Shown piece after piece: positions 32,872 through 41,318 of a stretch of 64,000 nucleotides of DNA. The DNA comes from CAMEON01 sp045128275 (GTDB lineage: Bacteria; Bacillota; Clostridia; Oscillospirales; CAG-272), in contig JBGVRH010000102.1 of the NCBI GenBank assembly GCA_045128275.1, positions 3,060 to 67,059 on the forward strand, in the 5' to 3' direction. Under the pieces are notes generated by a model that was not told the DNA's origin, searched no databases, and saw only the letters and a list, made by a program, of their open reading frames with translations. Position numbers and translations under genes: made by a program. The first letter of the stretch is position 1, and each line of letters starts with the position of its first letter.

Positions 32872-33675
32872 ATGTTCGAAAAGCTCACCGAGATAAATGA
32901 GAAAAGAAAGCTCGCTAAGTTTTCAACAAGTTTTTCCGATCATCCCGCACTGAAACCCATCAAAGCTTTTGTCATCGGTGAAATGGACATCGCGGAATTT
33001 ATGAGCCTCTTTACAGAGACGAATGAGATCGCCGATTATCTGGATTCCATCGTGGACTACATGGAAAAGTATGACGTTCCCATCCAACGCCGCACCATTC
33101 TGATGAAAAACGTGAATCAGAACAAGCCCTTCGCCGCCCGTTCCTACGTGGAGCGGTATATCAAGCTCCACGCACAATCATTCCGTGATCTTTCAAACGA
33201 GTGGAAAGTAAATCCGCCCAAGGTCAGCGCACACCTAAAAAAGCTGTCGCCCCATACAGCATACGGTGCTTACGAGATACACGGCATCCTTGCGGATTTT
33301 TACTATCAATTCGATCAGACCTCGGAAAGAACCGAGAAGTACCATAATGAATTCGAATTCATCTTGGACACGCTCCCGGGGTATCTGGCGGGTGGAATTT
33401 CCGCGGAGAATTATGTAAGCCAATTCATTTTACCCAACTATCCGGCCACCATGAAAAAAGGGGAACGAAAGCGGATGGTAAAAGAAGAGATCAAAATAGC
33501 CTTCCCCAGAGATGGCAAGGGGTACCCCCGTTGGCTCCAAAGTCCCGAATGGCCTATGGGCTCTGACGGAAAGCCCGCGGCATACGTTGGGCAAAAAGCC
33601 TTTGCCGAGTATACCGAATACTACTTCAGAGACACCGCGACAAATGCCGGATTGACGGTAACGCAGTGGTGGTAG
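32872..33675 (+). CDS. Hypothetical protein, low-GC orphan
   Basis: The 267-residue soluble, mostly helical protein has a C-terminal stretch YPRWLQSPEWPMGSDGKPA and a YYFRD ending that look like a conserved end module, but I cannot name the family. GC content is visibly lower than in flanking genes, with more AAA/GAA/ATT codons. GAAAGGAGG precedes the ATG at 32872. It lies between two ~70-base direct repeats that copy the leader and start of the downstream pepP gene, so it appears to have been inserted or carried by a duplication. Confidence 0.7.
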   Translation: MFEKLTEINEKRKLAKFSTSFSDHPALKPIKAFVIGEMDIAEFMSLFTETNEIADYLDSIVDYMEKYDVPIQRRTILMKNVNQNKPFAARSYVERYIKLHAQSFRDLSNEWKVNPPKVSAHLKKLSPHTAYGAYEIHGILADFYYQFDQTSERTEKYHNEFEFILDTLPGYLAGGISAENYVSQFILPNYPATMKKGERKRMVKEEIKIAFPRDGKGYPRWLQSPEWPMGSDGKPAAYVGQKAFAEYTEYYFRDTATNAGLTVTQWW

Positions 33676-33690
33676 ATCCCACGCCCCGAT

Positions 33691-33760
33691 CCCAAATTTG
33701 AAACAAAAACCAAATCAAGGAGATAAATACCATGTCCCATCTTTCCAAGCTCCAATCCGC
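33691..33760 (+). repeat. Direct repeat: pepP leader and start region (right, functional copy)
   Basis: This copy holds the working AAGGAG site, the ATG at 33732 and the first codons of the M24 peptidase. It begins with the CCCAAATTTG half-arm of R2. Confidence 0.75.
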
Positions 33761-34811
33761 CATGAAGGCGGCTCACACCGAGGCCATTGTGGTCTCCTCC
33801 GAGATCAACCAAAGATACCTGTCGGGGCTGAACTACACCGACGGCTTCGTGGTGGTGCTCCCCGAGAAGGCCTTCCTGCTGGCCGACTTCCGCTACATCG
33901 AGGATGCCCGCACCCAGGTGGACGCTTCCGAGTTCGAGATCGTCATGCCCGACCGCTCCATGCTTTCCTACGTGGCCGCCATCCTGAAGGACTACGGCGT
34001 GAAGGTCGCCCTCTTTGAGGAGGCTACCTTGTCCTACTCCCTCCTGGAGCGTTTCAAGAAGACCTTCGAGGGCGTGGAGATGCAGAGCGGCGCGTCGGCC
34101 ATGATCGACGGTCTGCGCCTGTACAAGGACGCCGCCGAGATCGAGAAGATGGCCCGTGCCCAGAAGCTGACCGACGACGCCTTCGCTCACATCCTGAATT
34201 TCATCAACCCCGACCGCACCGAGGTGGAGGTGGCTCTGGAGCTGGAGTTCTTCATGCGGGCTCACGGCTCGGAGGGGACTGCCTTTGACACCATCGCGGT
34301 GTCGGGCACCCAGTCCTCCCGCCCCCACGGCGTGCCCCGTCCCGTGAAGCTGGAGCGTGGCTTCTTCACCATGGACTTCGGCGCAAGAGTGGACGGCTAC
34401 TGCGCCGACATGACCCGTACCGTGGTCATCGGCAAGGCCGACGAGGAGATCAAGAAGGTCTACAACACCGTCCTCCGCGCCCAGACCACCGCCATCGAGT
34501 CCCTCCGCGTGGGGCTTCCCTGCGCCGAGGCCGACAAGATCGCCCGCGATATCATTGATGGCGCCGGCTACAAGGGTCTCTTTGGCCACAGCCTGGGCCA
34601 CGGCGTGGGTCTCTACATCCACGAGGCTCCCCGCTTCGCCTCCTCTGTTCCCGCCGACGTCCTCCTCGCCCCCGGTCACGTGGTCACGGTGGAGCCCGGT
34701 ATCTACATCGAGGGCAAGTACGGCTGCCGCATCGAGGATATGATCGCGGTGCTGGAGGATGGCACCATCCACGACTTCACCAAGAGCCCGAAGGAGCTTA
34801 TTGAGCTGTAA
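33732..34811 (+). CDS. pepP: M24-family Xaa-Pro aminopeptidase
   Basis: This 359-residue cytosolic metallopeptidase has a creatinase-like N-terminal domain (about 1-125) and a pita-bread catalytic domain. The dinuclear metal ligands are visible: MDFGARVDGYCADMTRT (two Asp), GHSLGHGVG (His), VTVEPGIYI (Glu) and GCRIEDM (Glu). It removes N-terminal residues preceding proline. AAGGAG lies before the ATG at 33732. The TAA stop is the start of an R2 arm. The symbol is by family; prolidase activity cannot be excluded. Confidence 0.9.
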   Translation: MSHLSKLQSAMKAAHTEAIVVSSEINQRYLSGLNYTDGFVVVLPEKAFLLADFRYIEDARTQVDASEFEIVMPDRSMLSYVAAILKDYGVKVALFEEATLSYSLLERFKKTFEGVEMQSGASAMIDGLRLYKDAAEIEKMARAQKLTDDAFAHILNFINPDRTEVEVALELEFFMRAHGSEGTAFDTIAVSGTQSSRPHGVPRPVKLERGFFTMDFGARVDGYCADMTRTVVIGKADEEIKKVYNTVLRAQTTAIESLRVGLPCAEADKIARDIIDGAGYKGLFGHSLGHGVGLYIHEAPRFASSVPADVLLAPGHVVTVEPGIYIEGKYGCRIEDMIAVLEDGTIHDFTKSPKELIEL

Positions 34812-35024
34812 ATTGCAGTTTGTAGGGGAACGGGGGAACGGCCTCCGGCGGCTTAGAACCTTTTTGCAAAAAGGTTCTAAGAACTCCAAAAACCTTCAAA
34901 AAACATAAATATACCAAGCGATTTGATAGTGGGTAGCATAGAGGAGACCCCCATGGGGCCCCTTCCCCATTGGTATATTTGATTCGTGAAAGGGATATGC
35001 ATCCCACCGATAAACCCAAATTTG
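34809..35024. repeat. R2 arms carrying other palindromes (compound element)
   Basis: The left arm TAAATTGCAGTTTG starts at the pepP stop. The right arm CCGATAAACCCAAATTTG ends at 35024. Inside are a perfect 28-base palindrome with no loop (34853-34880, TTAGAACCTTTTTG and its complement) and inverted repeats AAATATACCAA/TTGGTATATTT (about 34909-34919 and 34971-34981) bracketing a GGGGCCCC-rich stretch. The 28-base palindrome may terminate pepP. Confidence 0.7.
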
Positions 35025-35048
35025 ACCCCCCCCCGAAAGGAGCCCGCC

Positions 35049-35825
35049 ATGAAGATCACCTTTCTCGGCACCAGCCACGGCATCACCGAAAAGAACCAAT
35101 TCTGCTCCTCTGCCCTCGTAAGCACCGGCGGCAAGCACTACCTTGTGGACGCGGGCGCGCCCGTCCTGACTCTGCTGAAGAACCACGATATTCCCCTCAC
35201 GGATGTGGCGGGGGTGTTCATTACCCATTCCCATCATGACCATTTCATGGGGCTGGCGGTGCTGACCCAGCAGGTCAACGAGTTCCACCAGTTCAAGGAC
35301 GTATCCTTCCCCGTCTTTGTCCCCGACGAGGAGGACTACCACCGTATGTTCGCCTTCCTTTTCGGTGACCCCGCCTTCCACGGACGGCTGGCCTACACGA
35401 TCTACGGAGGCCTCACCGACCCCTACGGCGACCGCGCCCGCCGCGTCTCCGCCGTGATCTTTGACGACGGCAACCTGAAGGTCACCGCCATCCCCGTGGA
35501 TCACTATCAGAACGCCCACGCCTTCCTTCTGGAGGCCGAGGGTAAGCGGGTGGTCTTTACGGGAGATCTGATGGCCGATATGCCCGATTACCCCAAGGTC
35601 ATCACCGAGAGCGATGTGGATCTGGTGGTCACCGAGGGCGCCCACACCAGGCTCAACAAGCCCGAGGTCATGGCGCTTCTGAAGTCCAGCCGCACGAAGA
35701 CCTTGGTGATCACCCACCGTTACGATCAGGTCAACCCCGACGGGGCGGTGGCCGAGCTGGCGGAGTATACCAAGGATAGGTTTGAGACGGTACTGGCGCA
35801 CGACAACATGATTTGGGAGCTGTGA
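35049..35825 (+). CDS. Metallo-beta-lactamase-fold hydrolase
   Basis: The 258-residue cytosolic protein has the start KITFLGTSHG and zinc motif THSHHDHFMGL (HxHxDH). Later ligands include VDH, FTGDLMADMPDY and TEGAH. The layout is that of RNase Z/phosphodiesterase-like MBL proteins. The short length and lack of a typical exosite leave the substrate open. AAAGGAG precedes the ATG at 35049. Confidence 0.85.
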   Translation: MKITFLGTSHGITEKNQFCSSALVSTGGKHYLVDAGAPVLTLLKNHDIPLTDVAGVFITHSHHDHFMGLAVLTQQVNEFHQFKDVSFPVFVPDEEDYHRMFAFLFGDPAFHGRLAYTIYGGLTDPYGDRARRVSAVIFDDGNLKVTAIPVDHYQNAHAFLLEAEGKRVVFTGDLMADMPDYPKVITESDVDLVVTEGAHTRLNKPEVMALLKSSRTKTLVITHRYDQVNPDGAVAELAEYTKDRFETVLAHDNMIWEL

Positions 35826-35872
35826 TGGATCTCCCTCTTGCTTTTGTTGAGAAATCCTCTCAAAACGGTTGA

Positions 35873-35902
35873 TTGACTTGCCGCAGTGGGGTATGATATA
35901 AT
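35873..35902 (+). promoter_or_regulatory. Promoter of the membrane protein gene at 35928
   Basis: TTGACT (35873-35878), 18 bases, TATAAT (35897-35902). The stretch AAAACGGTTGATTGACTT resembles that before 23758 (AAAATGGTTGATTGACTT). Confidence 0.7.
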
Positions 35903-35927
35903 GAAAAAAACCTTGAAAGTGACGAAT

Positions 35928-36416
35928 ATGAAGCGGCTCATAGGGCAGATCATCCTGTTTGTTTTGTCGATTACCTTTTTCTCCTGCATTTACATCGGCG
36001 TTTTCAAAATGTCTGTCGCCGCCTTCTGCATACTGCTGGCGATACTGGCTTTGTACGCTGTGTGTATGGGGATTGGCGAAAAGGGTATGCGGGAGCTGCA
36101 CAAATACGAACAAAAGCTCATTCATTTCGGGCTGGATGAAAAGGATGACCGTAGAATCCTGCTGTTTTCCCTGCTGACCCTGTTCCCCGCCTACTTCTGT
36201 ATGATCCTCGTGTCCGCCGTCCCTTTGTACTCCTACACGGTCTGGCTGATCACGGTCTTTCCCTGTATTCTGCTGAACTGCCTGCCCATGAGCAGCGTGT
36301 TGGAGGAGTATCATGGACTCACCCGAAAAAAAGCACCGTTTTTGGTGTGTTGTGTTCTGATCACGGCGGTGCTTTGTCTTGTAGGTGTCTTGGGGTCTCG
36401 GTTGCTTTTGGCATGA
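35928..36416 (+). CDS. Integral membrane protein, 162 residues
   Basis: Four hydrophobic helices are seen (about 4-24, 27-46, 78-98 and 102-122, with a further one at the C-terminus). I do not recognise the family. Two earlier in-frame ATGs fall in or next to the -10 box, so the ATG at 35928 is preferred, though its ribosome site (GAAAGTGACGAAT) is weak. GC content is lower than around it. Confidence 0.65.
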   Translation: MKRLIGQIILFVLSITFFSCIYIGVFKMSVAAFCILLAILALYAVCMGIGEKGMRELHKYEQKLIHFGLDEKDDRRILLFSLLTLFPAYFCMILVSAVPLYSYTVWLITVFPCILLNCLPMSSVLEEYHGLTRKKAPFLVCCVLITAVLCLVGVLGSRLLLA

Positions 36417-36471
36417 ACGTCACGATCCGCCATGCGACCCGCTTGTAACCGACCGCTATCTTTCATAACAA

Positions 36472-36512
36472 AATACCGCGCAAACGGAGAGCCCCCGTCT
36501 GCGCGGTATTCT
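36472..36512. terminator. Bidirectional terminator between 36416 and 36519
   Basis: Stem AATACCGCGC/GCGCGGTATT (36472-36481, 36501-36510) with T-rich tails on both sides; the two genes converge here. Confidence 0.8.
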
Positions 36513-36518
36513 TTTCTG

Positions 36519-37343
36519 TTACGGCATATAGGGACTGCCGTTGTAGGTGTAGTCCTCGGGCATGATGAGGGGGGTGATGAACTTGATGGTATACTCCACA
36601 CCCCACTGGCCGCGGGTGCCCATCCAATGGTTGGAATGAGGCTCGATGGACAGCATACCGTTGTAGTGGCTGTTGTAGAGGACCGTCATGACCGCGCCCC
36701 AGTTGATCTGATCCAGCCCTGCGGGGGGATCGTCGTAGTGTCGGCCGTCCACGTACAGAGAGCCCTTGATGTGGAAGTGGTTGATGCGGCTGCCCCACGC
36801 CACCATCTCGTGGAGGTAATCCCCCCCGCGGCCGAGGCAATGGGAGGTATCGTACTTCAGACCCAACTCGGGCAGTGCGCCGAGGATGGGCTCCCATTCC
36901 TTTTCGGTCACGACGAAATTCTCCCAGGAGCAGTTGTACACCGAGATCTTGACGTTTTTGCCCTTGGCGTAGTCGATCAGCGTACCGAAATAGCGGATGG
37001 CGATCTCGCAGTTTTCCTCGAAGGTCTTGCCCTCGGTCCAGTTGCAGCCCACGTTGAACACAGGGCAGCCCAGGGCGGATGCGGCATCGATCAGGTTCTT
37101 GTCATGCTGCAGAGCCGAGGGAATGATCTCGCCTCCCTCGTCGATGCGCCTCTGTCCCCAGCGGCCGATGGAGCCCACGGCTACGTCATACCGCTCGCTG
37201 AGGGCCTTGATCTCCTCGGTGTGTCCCGCTACCTCCATGCTGTCGTAATTGTGGTTGCAGCAGAACTCCACCGCGTGCAGGCCAAGCTCCGCCACGTATC
37301 GGAAGGAAGCCTCGTCCCAACCGTTGATGATACCAAGCTTCAT
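36519..37343 (-). CDS. Sugar phosphate isomerase/epimerase (xylose isomerase-like TIM barrel)
   Basis: The 274-residue cytosolic protein has metal and substrate residues spread over the barrel: AVEFCCNHNYD, FNVGCNWTEGKT, ISVYNCSWENF, LKYDTSHCLGRGGD, INHFHIKGS and MLSIEPHSNHW. The set Glu/Asp-His/His/Glu is as expected for AP_endonuc_2-type isomerases acting on sugars or inositols. The substrate is unknown. AAAAAGGAG precedes the ATG at 37343. Confidence 0.86.
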   Translation of the reverse strand: MKLGIINGWDEASFRYVAELGLHAVEFCCNHNYDSMEVAGHTEEIKALSERYDVAVGSIGRWGQRRIDEGGEIIPSALQHDKNLIDAASALGCPVFNVGCNWTEGKTFEENCEIAIRYFGTLIDYAKGKNVKISVYNCSWENFVVTEKEWEPILGALPELGLKYDTSHCLGRGGDYLHEMVAWGSRINHFHIKGSLYVDGRHYDDPPAGLDQINWGAVMTVLYNSHYNGMLSIEPHSNHWMGTRGQWGVEYTIKFITPLIMPEDYTYNGSPYMP

Positions 37344-37388
37344 ATTTGTCTCCTTTTTGTTTTTTCAGGTATTCGATGGTGAAATATT

Positions 37389-37567
37389 CAAATTTGGATT
37401 CGTCGGCGCGTTTTTTGAGCGGTCATCCTGAGCGGAGCCGCAACGCGGCGGAATCGAAGGATCTCATAACGTATTTGTCGCGTTGACAAAATGGGTAGGA
37501 GATCCTTCGACTCCGCTTCGCTCCGCTCAGGATGACTGTTCTATAGCAACCCGCTAAACTGCAATTC
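37389..37567. repeat. R2 arms carrying palindromic cargo R3 (copy 1)
   Basis: Outer half-arms are CAAATTTGG (37389) and CCGCTAAACTGCAATT (to 37567). Inside is the R3 palindrome (about 37421-37537), GGTCATCCTGAGCGGAGC...TCGAAGGATC facing GATCCTTCGA...GCTCCGCTCAGGATGAC. The R3 core occurs again at 44544-44665. This fills most of the gap 37344-37616. Confidence 0.82.
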
Positions 37568-37616
37568 AAAGCATATCCCGCACGTCAAATATTTTTCAGA
37601 GGATAACACATCCCCA

Positions 37617-38447
37617 TCATTTCTTGAACCGTCTCCCCGTCTCCTCCAGGTACAGCCGTAGCATGAGCGGCCAGTCGGTCTGGATGAGATCGTAGCCCCG
37701 ATCCGCCAGCCAGCCCCAGCCGCCCTCGGGGTCGCCTGCGGCGGAGATGTCGTCGCTATGGCCTGCGGAAAGCTGGGTCTTGTAGTTGTAGATAATGGCG
37801 TTGGCCCAGACCAGGCGGCCGTCGCGGTGGAGCTTATTTATGTAGGCCTCGCATCCCACCTCGGTGTCCTCGCGGTCAAAGAGCACCTCCGCGCCCACGT
37901 AGTTGATGTTCCGCTTCATGAGGGCATCGTGGAGTCCCTCGTCCTTGCGGATGATAGGAAGATAGGCGATCTCGGGGAACACCTCCTCCATGAGGTCGAA
38001 CATCTGCTCGGATGGGGAGGTCTTGACCACGATCTGATCCTCCATGCCGAAGCGGCGGATCAGACCGCACAGCTCGCGGGGGTAGAGCCAGAATTTGTCG
38101 ATGTTGATGTAGCATTTACCCTTGCACAGCTCGAAGATCTCCTCCAGGGTGGGGATGCCGAACTGGGTGGGGACGCGGTCGGTGTTGAGGTAGCGGAGAG
38201 CCTGCACCTCGGTGTCGCGGAGGTCGGGAATGGACAGGTCAACGCCCAGATGGCGGGACTCCATCTTGGGGTGGAAGCTGTACAGGGTGCCATCGGCAGA
38301 CATATTGGCGTCCACCTCGATCATGTCGGCCCCTTGGGCGAGAGCGGCCTTGTAGGCGGCCATGGTGTTGCAGGGGATGTTGCCCGCGGAGGATCCGCGG
38401 TGGGCGACGATGAGGAGGCGGTCACGGGCGGAATCGAAGATGTTCAT
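37617..38447 (-). CDS. Glycerophosphodiester phosphodiesterase family protein
   Basis: The 276-residue TIM-barrel protein has the GDPD start LLIVAHRGSSAGNIPCNT and the metal site GADMIEVDANMSADG. The usual HD of the catalytic loop reads FHP here (Asp to Pro), which may alter activity. It ends with the expected GYDLIQTDWP. The family hydrolyses deacylated phospholipids or teichoic-acid backbones. With no signal peptide, it acts inside the cell. GAAAGGAG precedes the ATG at 38447. Confidence 0.85.
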   Translation of the reverse strand: MNIFDSARDRLLIVAHRGSSAGNIPCNTMAAYKAALAQGADMIEVDANMSADGTLYSFHPKMESRHLGVDLSIPDLRDTEVQALRYLNTDRVPTQFGIPTLEEIFELCKGKCYINIDKFWLYPRELCGLIRRFGMEDQIVVKTSPSEQMFDLMEEVFPEIAYLPIIRKDEGLHDALMKRNINYVGAEVLFDREDTEVGCEAYINKLHRDGRLVWANAIIYNYKTQLSAGHSDDISAAGDPEGGWGWLADRGYDLIQTDWPLMLRLYLEETGRRFKK

Positions 38448-38502
38448 GGGAAGCTCCTTTCGGAAAGATGCAAGATACGAGATACAAGATATGGATCATT
38501 TC

Positions 38503-39282
38503 TTACGGGCGCAAGGATCCCTTTTTCCAACAATGCCTTGCAATATTGGCCCATTTTTCCGAGGCGTGGGCGCGATTGGCGGACCGGACGGCCAAAATAA
38601 TGTACACCGTCCAGATCGCCATCAATACGACAACGATCAAGGTCATCACCCATGACCGACCCACGATGCCCATTATGAGGAAGGGGAACGTCAGTAGGTA
38701 AAAGGCCGTCCAAAGCGCATAGTACCCGCCGGCACCGCCACACACAGCATTCGCAAAGAGACGGACAGGCGGCTCGGGCAGGTCGGGGTCAAGCTGTCCC
38801 TGGGGGATCTTTTCCAGAATAGCCTCCAACATGGGATCATCCGCCTTGGGGTCTCTGGCATAGATCAGCCATTTTGGGGTATTGCGGAACCAAAAGATCA
38901 CCTCATGGCCCTGCTCGACGATCTTAACAATGTCACGGTAGCGCCATTCCTTTTTGCGGCCCCAAAAGTCCTGTTGGATCAGGCAGGTGTCCGCCACCCA
39001 CAGACGGCAGTTGTAATAGGAAACGATGAGGCTGACGCCAAGCAGATTGAAGGCCACAATGAACAGGGCCGACCACCACGGCGCGCGATCCTTGATGGCC
39101 AGGGGGATGAATATGCCTGTGATGATCGCCATGCAGACGATCCCGAGGATCATGTTTCCCGCCCAGGGCTTGGCCATATGCTCCGCCTTGTGGGCGTGGC
39201 GGGCCAGGATGACCGTCAGGACAGCTACGGTGAAATAGAACAGGCCGATGATCCCAAGGGCTATGATGGTGTCCGGTGTCAT
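38503..39282 (-). CDS. Membrane protein, 259 residues, PH-like central domain
   Basis: Helices at about 6-26, 43-63 and 68-88 are followed by a soluble beta-rich segment (LWVADTCLIQQDFWGRKKEWRYRDIVKI) like the bacterial PH domains that follow membrane hairpins. Two more helices (about 185-230) end the protein. No family is recognised beyond that. AAAAAAGGAGG precedes the ATG at 39282, 31 bases after the aminotransferase gene upstream is read the other way round; it forms a short same-strand run with GDPD. Confidence 0.68.
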   Translation of the reverse strand: MTPDTIIALGIIGLFYFTVAVLTVILARHAHKAEHMAKPWAGNMILGIVCMAIITGIFIPLAIKDRAPWWSALFIVAFNLLGVSLIVSYYNCRLWVADTCLIQQDFWGRKKEWRYRDIVKIVEQGHEVIFWFRNTPKWLIYARDPKADDPMLEAILEKIPQGQLDPDLPEPPVRLFANAVCGGAGGYYALWTAFYLLTFPFLIMGIVGRSWVMTLIVVVLMAIWTVYIILAVRSANRAHASEKWANIARHCWKKGSLRP

Positions 39283-39313
39283 GTCTCGACCTCCTTTTTT
39301 CGGGTTTCTACGT

Positions 39314-40207
39314 TCAATCCCTCTCCGTCGCCGCGAAGATCTCGTCCCTCACCCACTTTTGGAGCGCGGCCACCACCTCGGGTGCCTGTCTGCCCACGGG
39401 CTTGCCGTCGATCTCCACGCAGCGAAGCCCCGGTGCGGAGGAGGAAGAGATCAAGACTTCCTTGGCTCCCAGCAGCTCATCCACCGTAAAGGGGGTCTCG
39501 TTTACGGGGATCCCCAGGGCGTGGCAGGCGGTGATGAGGTGGGCGCGGGCGATGCCGGGGAGGATGAGGTTATCCAGCGGGGCGGTCTGGAACTCGCCCT
39601 TTTCATTGATGATGTGGACGTTGGAGTGGGCGCATTCGGTGACCCGCGTGGCCATACCGCCGCAGAAATTGCCTCCACAGCCGCTCTGACCGGGGGTGCG
39701 GTACAGGATAGCCTCATAGACCCCTGCGCGGGCGGCCTCCTGGCTGTACATCACGGCGGGGAGGAGGTTGAGGGTCTTGATGTGGCACTGGTGAAAGCGG
39801 ATATCCTCGCGGAGGATGGCCTTGACCTCCATGCCGATGTTCTTGATGGCCATGGGCTTCAGCACCACCCAGAATTTGCCCACCATATCCTCGGGGTAGG
39901 TGTGGTTGCGGGGCTGGGTGCCTCTGGTGATCTGGAAGTAGACCTGCTGCTCGGGGTCGTCCACGCGGCTCACGAGATCGCGGATCAGAGCCGCCATCTC
40001 CGCCTTTTCCATGGGGATCTTGATATCCACCATAGAAGCACTGCGGTAGAAGCGGTCGATGTGCTCCTCCAGGGCGAAGACCTTGTGGTTTCTCGTGAAG
40101 GTAGCCTCGTACACGCCGTCGCCGAAGTAATTGACTCGGTCGTTAAAGGGGACGGTCAGCTCGTCAAGGGGTGCGATTTTTCCGTTATAGTAGCCCAGAT
40201 TCTGCAT
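39314..40207 (-). CDS. Class IV aminotransferase, D-amino acid aminotransferase-like
   Basis: The 297-residue PLP enzyme has the start YYNGKIAPLDELTVPFNDR and GDGVYEATFT. The PLP lysine lies in QCHIKTLNLLPAV, and the cofactor-phosphate loop is KEVLISSSSAPGL. Its features match D-alanine transaminase (Dat) more than the branched-chain or aminodeoxychorismate branches. The likely role is making D-Ala/D-Glu for the cell wall. The start at 40207 follows AAAGGC. The frame stays open 115 codons upstream but crosses a hairpin and lacks homology. Confidence 0.82.
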   Translation of the reverse strand: MQNLGYYNGKIAPLDELTVPFNDRVNYFGDGVYEATFTRNHKVFALEEHIDRFYRSASMVDIKIPMEKAEMAALIRDLVSRVDDPEQQVYFQITRGTQPRNHTYPEDMVGKFWVVLKPMAIKNIGMEVKAILREDIRFHQCHIKTLNLLPAVMYSQEAARAGVYEAILYRTPGQSGCGGNFCGGMATRVTECAHSNVHIINEKGEFQTAPLDNLILPGIARAHLITACHALGIPVNETPFTVDELLGAKEVLISSSSAPGLRCVEIDGKPVGRQAPEVVAALQKWVRDEIFAATERD

Positions 40208-40262
40208 GGTACAATGCCTTTCTCGGGGGTCTGCCCCGTGTGAAAATGTCAGGAGATGGAAA

Positions 40263-40308
40263 CGGGGCATACCGTACGCGACCGGAGTACGGCTCACGGG
40301 TATGCCCC
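40263..40308 (-). terminator. Hairpin after the gtrA gene (probable terminator)
   Basis: Arms GGGGCATACC/GGTATGCCCC with an inner GTACGC/GTACGG pairing lie between the end of 40315-40821 and the aminotransferase. The T run is poor, so attenuation or mRNA-end stabilisation is also possible. Confidence 0.5.
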
Positions 40309-40314
40309 TGTGGG

Positions 40315-40821
40315 TCATGTTCTTTTCTTTTTGAAGACCAAAAGCTTGCTCAAATAGTAATTCGTTGCGATCACCACAGCCGACACGATCACCTTCGCCC
40401 ACAGCTCGGCATCCAGCTTGACTCCCAGCAAAGCGGGGGCGCTGTCGGGTGTCAGCCACAGGGCAAGCAGATGGATGAGACCGTAGGTGGCGGCCAGATC
40501 CAGAAGGAAGGTGAAAACGCGAGAGCCCGCGAAGAGCCACAGCTGATGCCACAGAGTGCCTTTGCCGTGATCAGCCTCGGTAAAGACCCATTTGCGGTTG
40601 GTGTAGAAGCAGGTGAGCAGGGCCACCAGCCATTGGAGGGCCTGGGCGGTGATGTAGGTCACCGTGTAGGCAAGAGTGGTCTTATCCTCCATGGAAATGT
40701 GAAGCCAGTGCTCGGCGATCCCAAAGACCGCCAGGTAGGTCAGGAAGGCCAGCACCGTCGTCCCGATGCCGAAGGCGAAGTACAGGATTACCTCGCGGCG
40801 GCGGCTGTGAGCGGGCTTCAT
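40315..40821 (-). CDS. GtrA-family membrane protein (paralog 2)
   Basis: The 168-residue protein has four predicted membrane helices and the GtrA pattern: EVILYFAFGIGTTVLAFLTYL at the start, CFYTNRKWVF in the middle and ATNYYLSKLLVFKKK at the end. GtrA proteins help move prenyl-linked or decorated sugars across the membrane for surface glycosylation. It starts two bases after the stop of the first gtrA paralog. Confidence 0.88.
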   Translation of the reverse strand: MKPAHSRRREVILYFAFGIGTTVLAFLTYLAVFGIAEHWLHISMEDKTTLAYTVTYITAQALQWLVALLTCFYTNRKWVFTEADHGKGTLWHQLWLFAGSRVFTFLLDLAATYGLIHLLALWLTPDSAPALLGVKLDAELWAKVIVSAVVIATNYYLSKLLVFKKKRT

Positions 40822-40823
40822 GA

Positions 40824-41294
40824 TCAGCTGTCGGCCCGGGAAGCCTCAGCCTCGGCCGCGGCCTCACGGCGGGTCTTGCGGAAGACCAGGAGCTTACTGA
40901 TGAAGTAGTTGAGGATGATGACCAGCACGGCGGCAATGACCTTGAAGAGGTACTCGTTGAGTCCCAGCCAGGTGCAGAATACACCCATGATGGCCTCCTG
41001 CAACAGGAGGGTCAGCACGCGCCCGCCCGCGAAGGCGGCGATCTCACAGACAACGGGGAAGAATCCCTTGCGCTTGCTCTCAAAGACCCAGATGCGGTTG
41101 GTCACGTAGGCGAAGGTCACGGCGGCGACCCAGGCGATGACGTTGGCTCCGTGAAGGAGGATGGGGGTGGCATCGATGGCATCCCCCCAGAAGTAGTAGA
41201 GCAGGAAGGACACGCTCCAATCGATCACGGTGGTCATACCGCCGAAGATGATGTAGAGAATGACGCTCTTGTGCTTTTTCAGAAATTCCAGCAT
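40824..41294 (-). CDS. GtrA-family membrane protein (paralog 1)
   Basis: The 156-residue protein has four helices and the same signatures as its neighbour (SVILYIIFGGMTTVIDW, AYVTNRIWVFESKRKG, ILNYFISKLLVFRKTRR). The two may form a heteromeric pair. AAAGGAA precedes the ATG at 41294. It lies 24 bases after cysS. Confidence 0.88.
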   Translation of the reverse strand: MLEFLKKHKSVILYIIFGGMTTVIDWSVSFLLYYFWGDAIDATPILLHGANVIAWVAAVTFAYVTNRIWVFESKRKGFFPVVCEIAAFAGGRVLTLLLQEAIMGVFCTWLGLNEYLFKVIAAVLVIILNYFISKLLVFRKTRREAAAEAEASRADS

Positions 41295-41318
41295 ATTGAG
41301 ATTCCTTTAACTGACGGA

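Noticed and set aside
35901..35927. Earlier ATG (35901) as start of the membrane protein gene
   Set aside because: It overlaps the -10 hexamer; the transcript would begin downstream of it.
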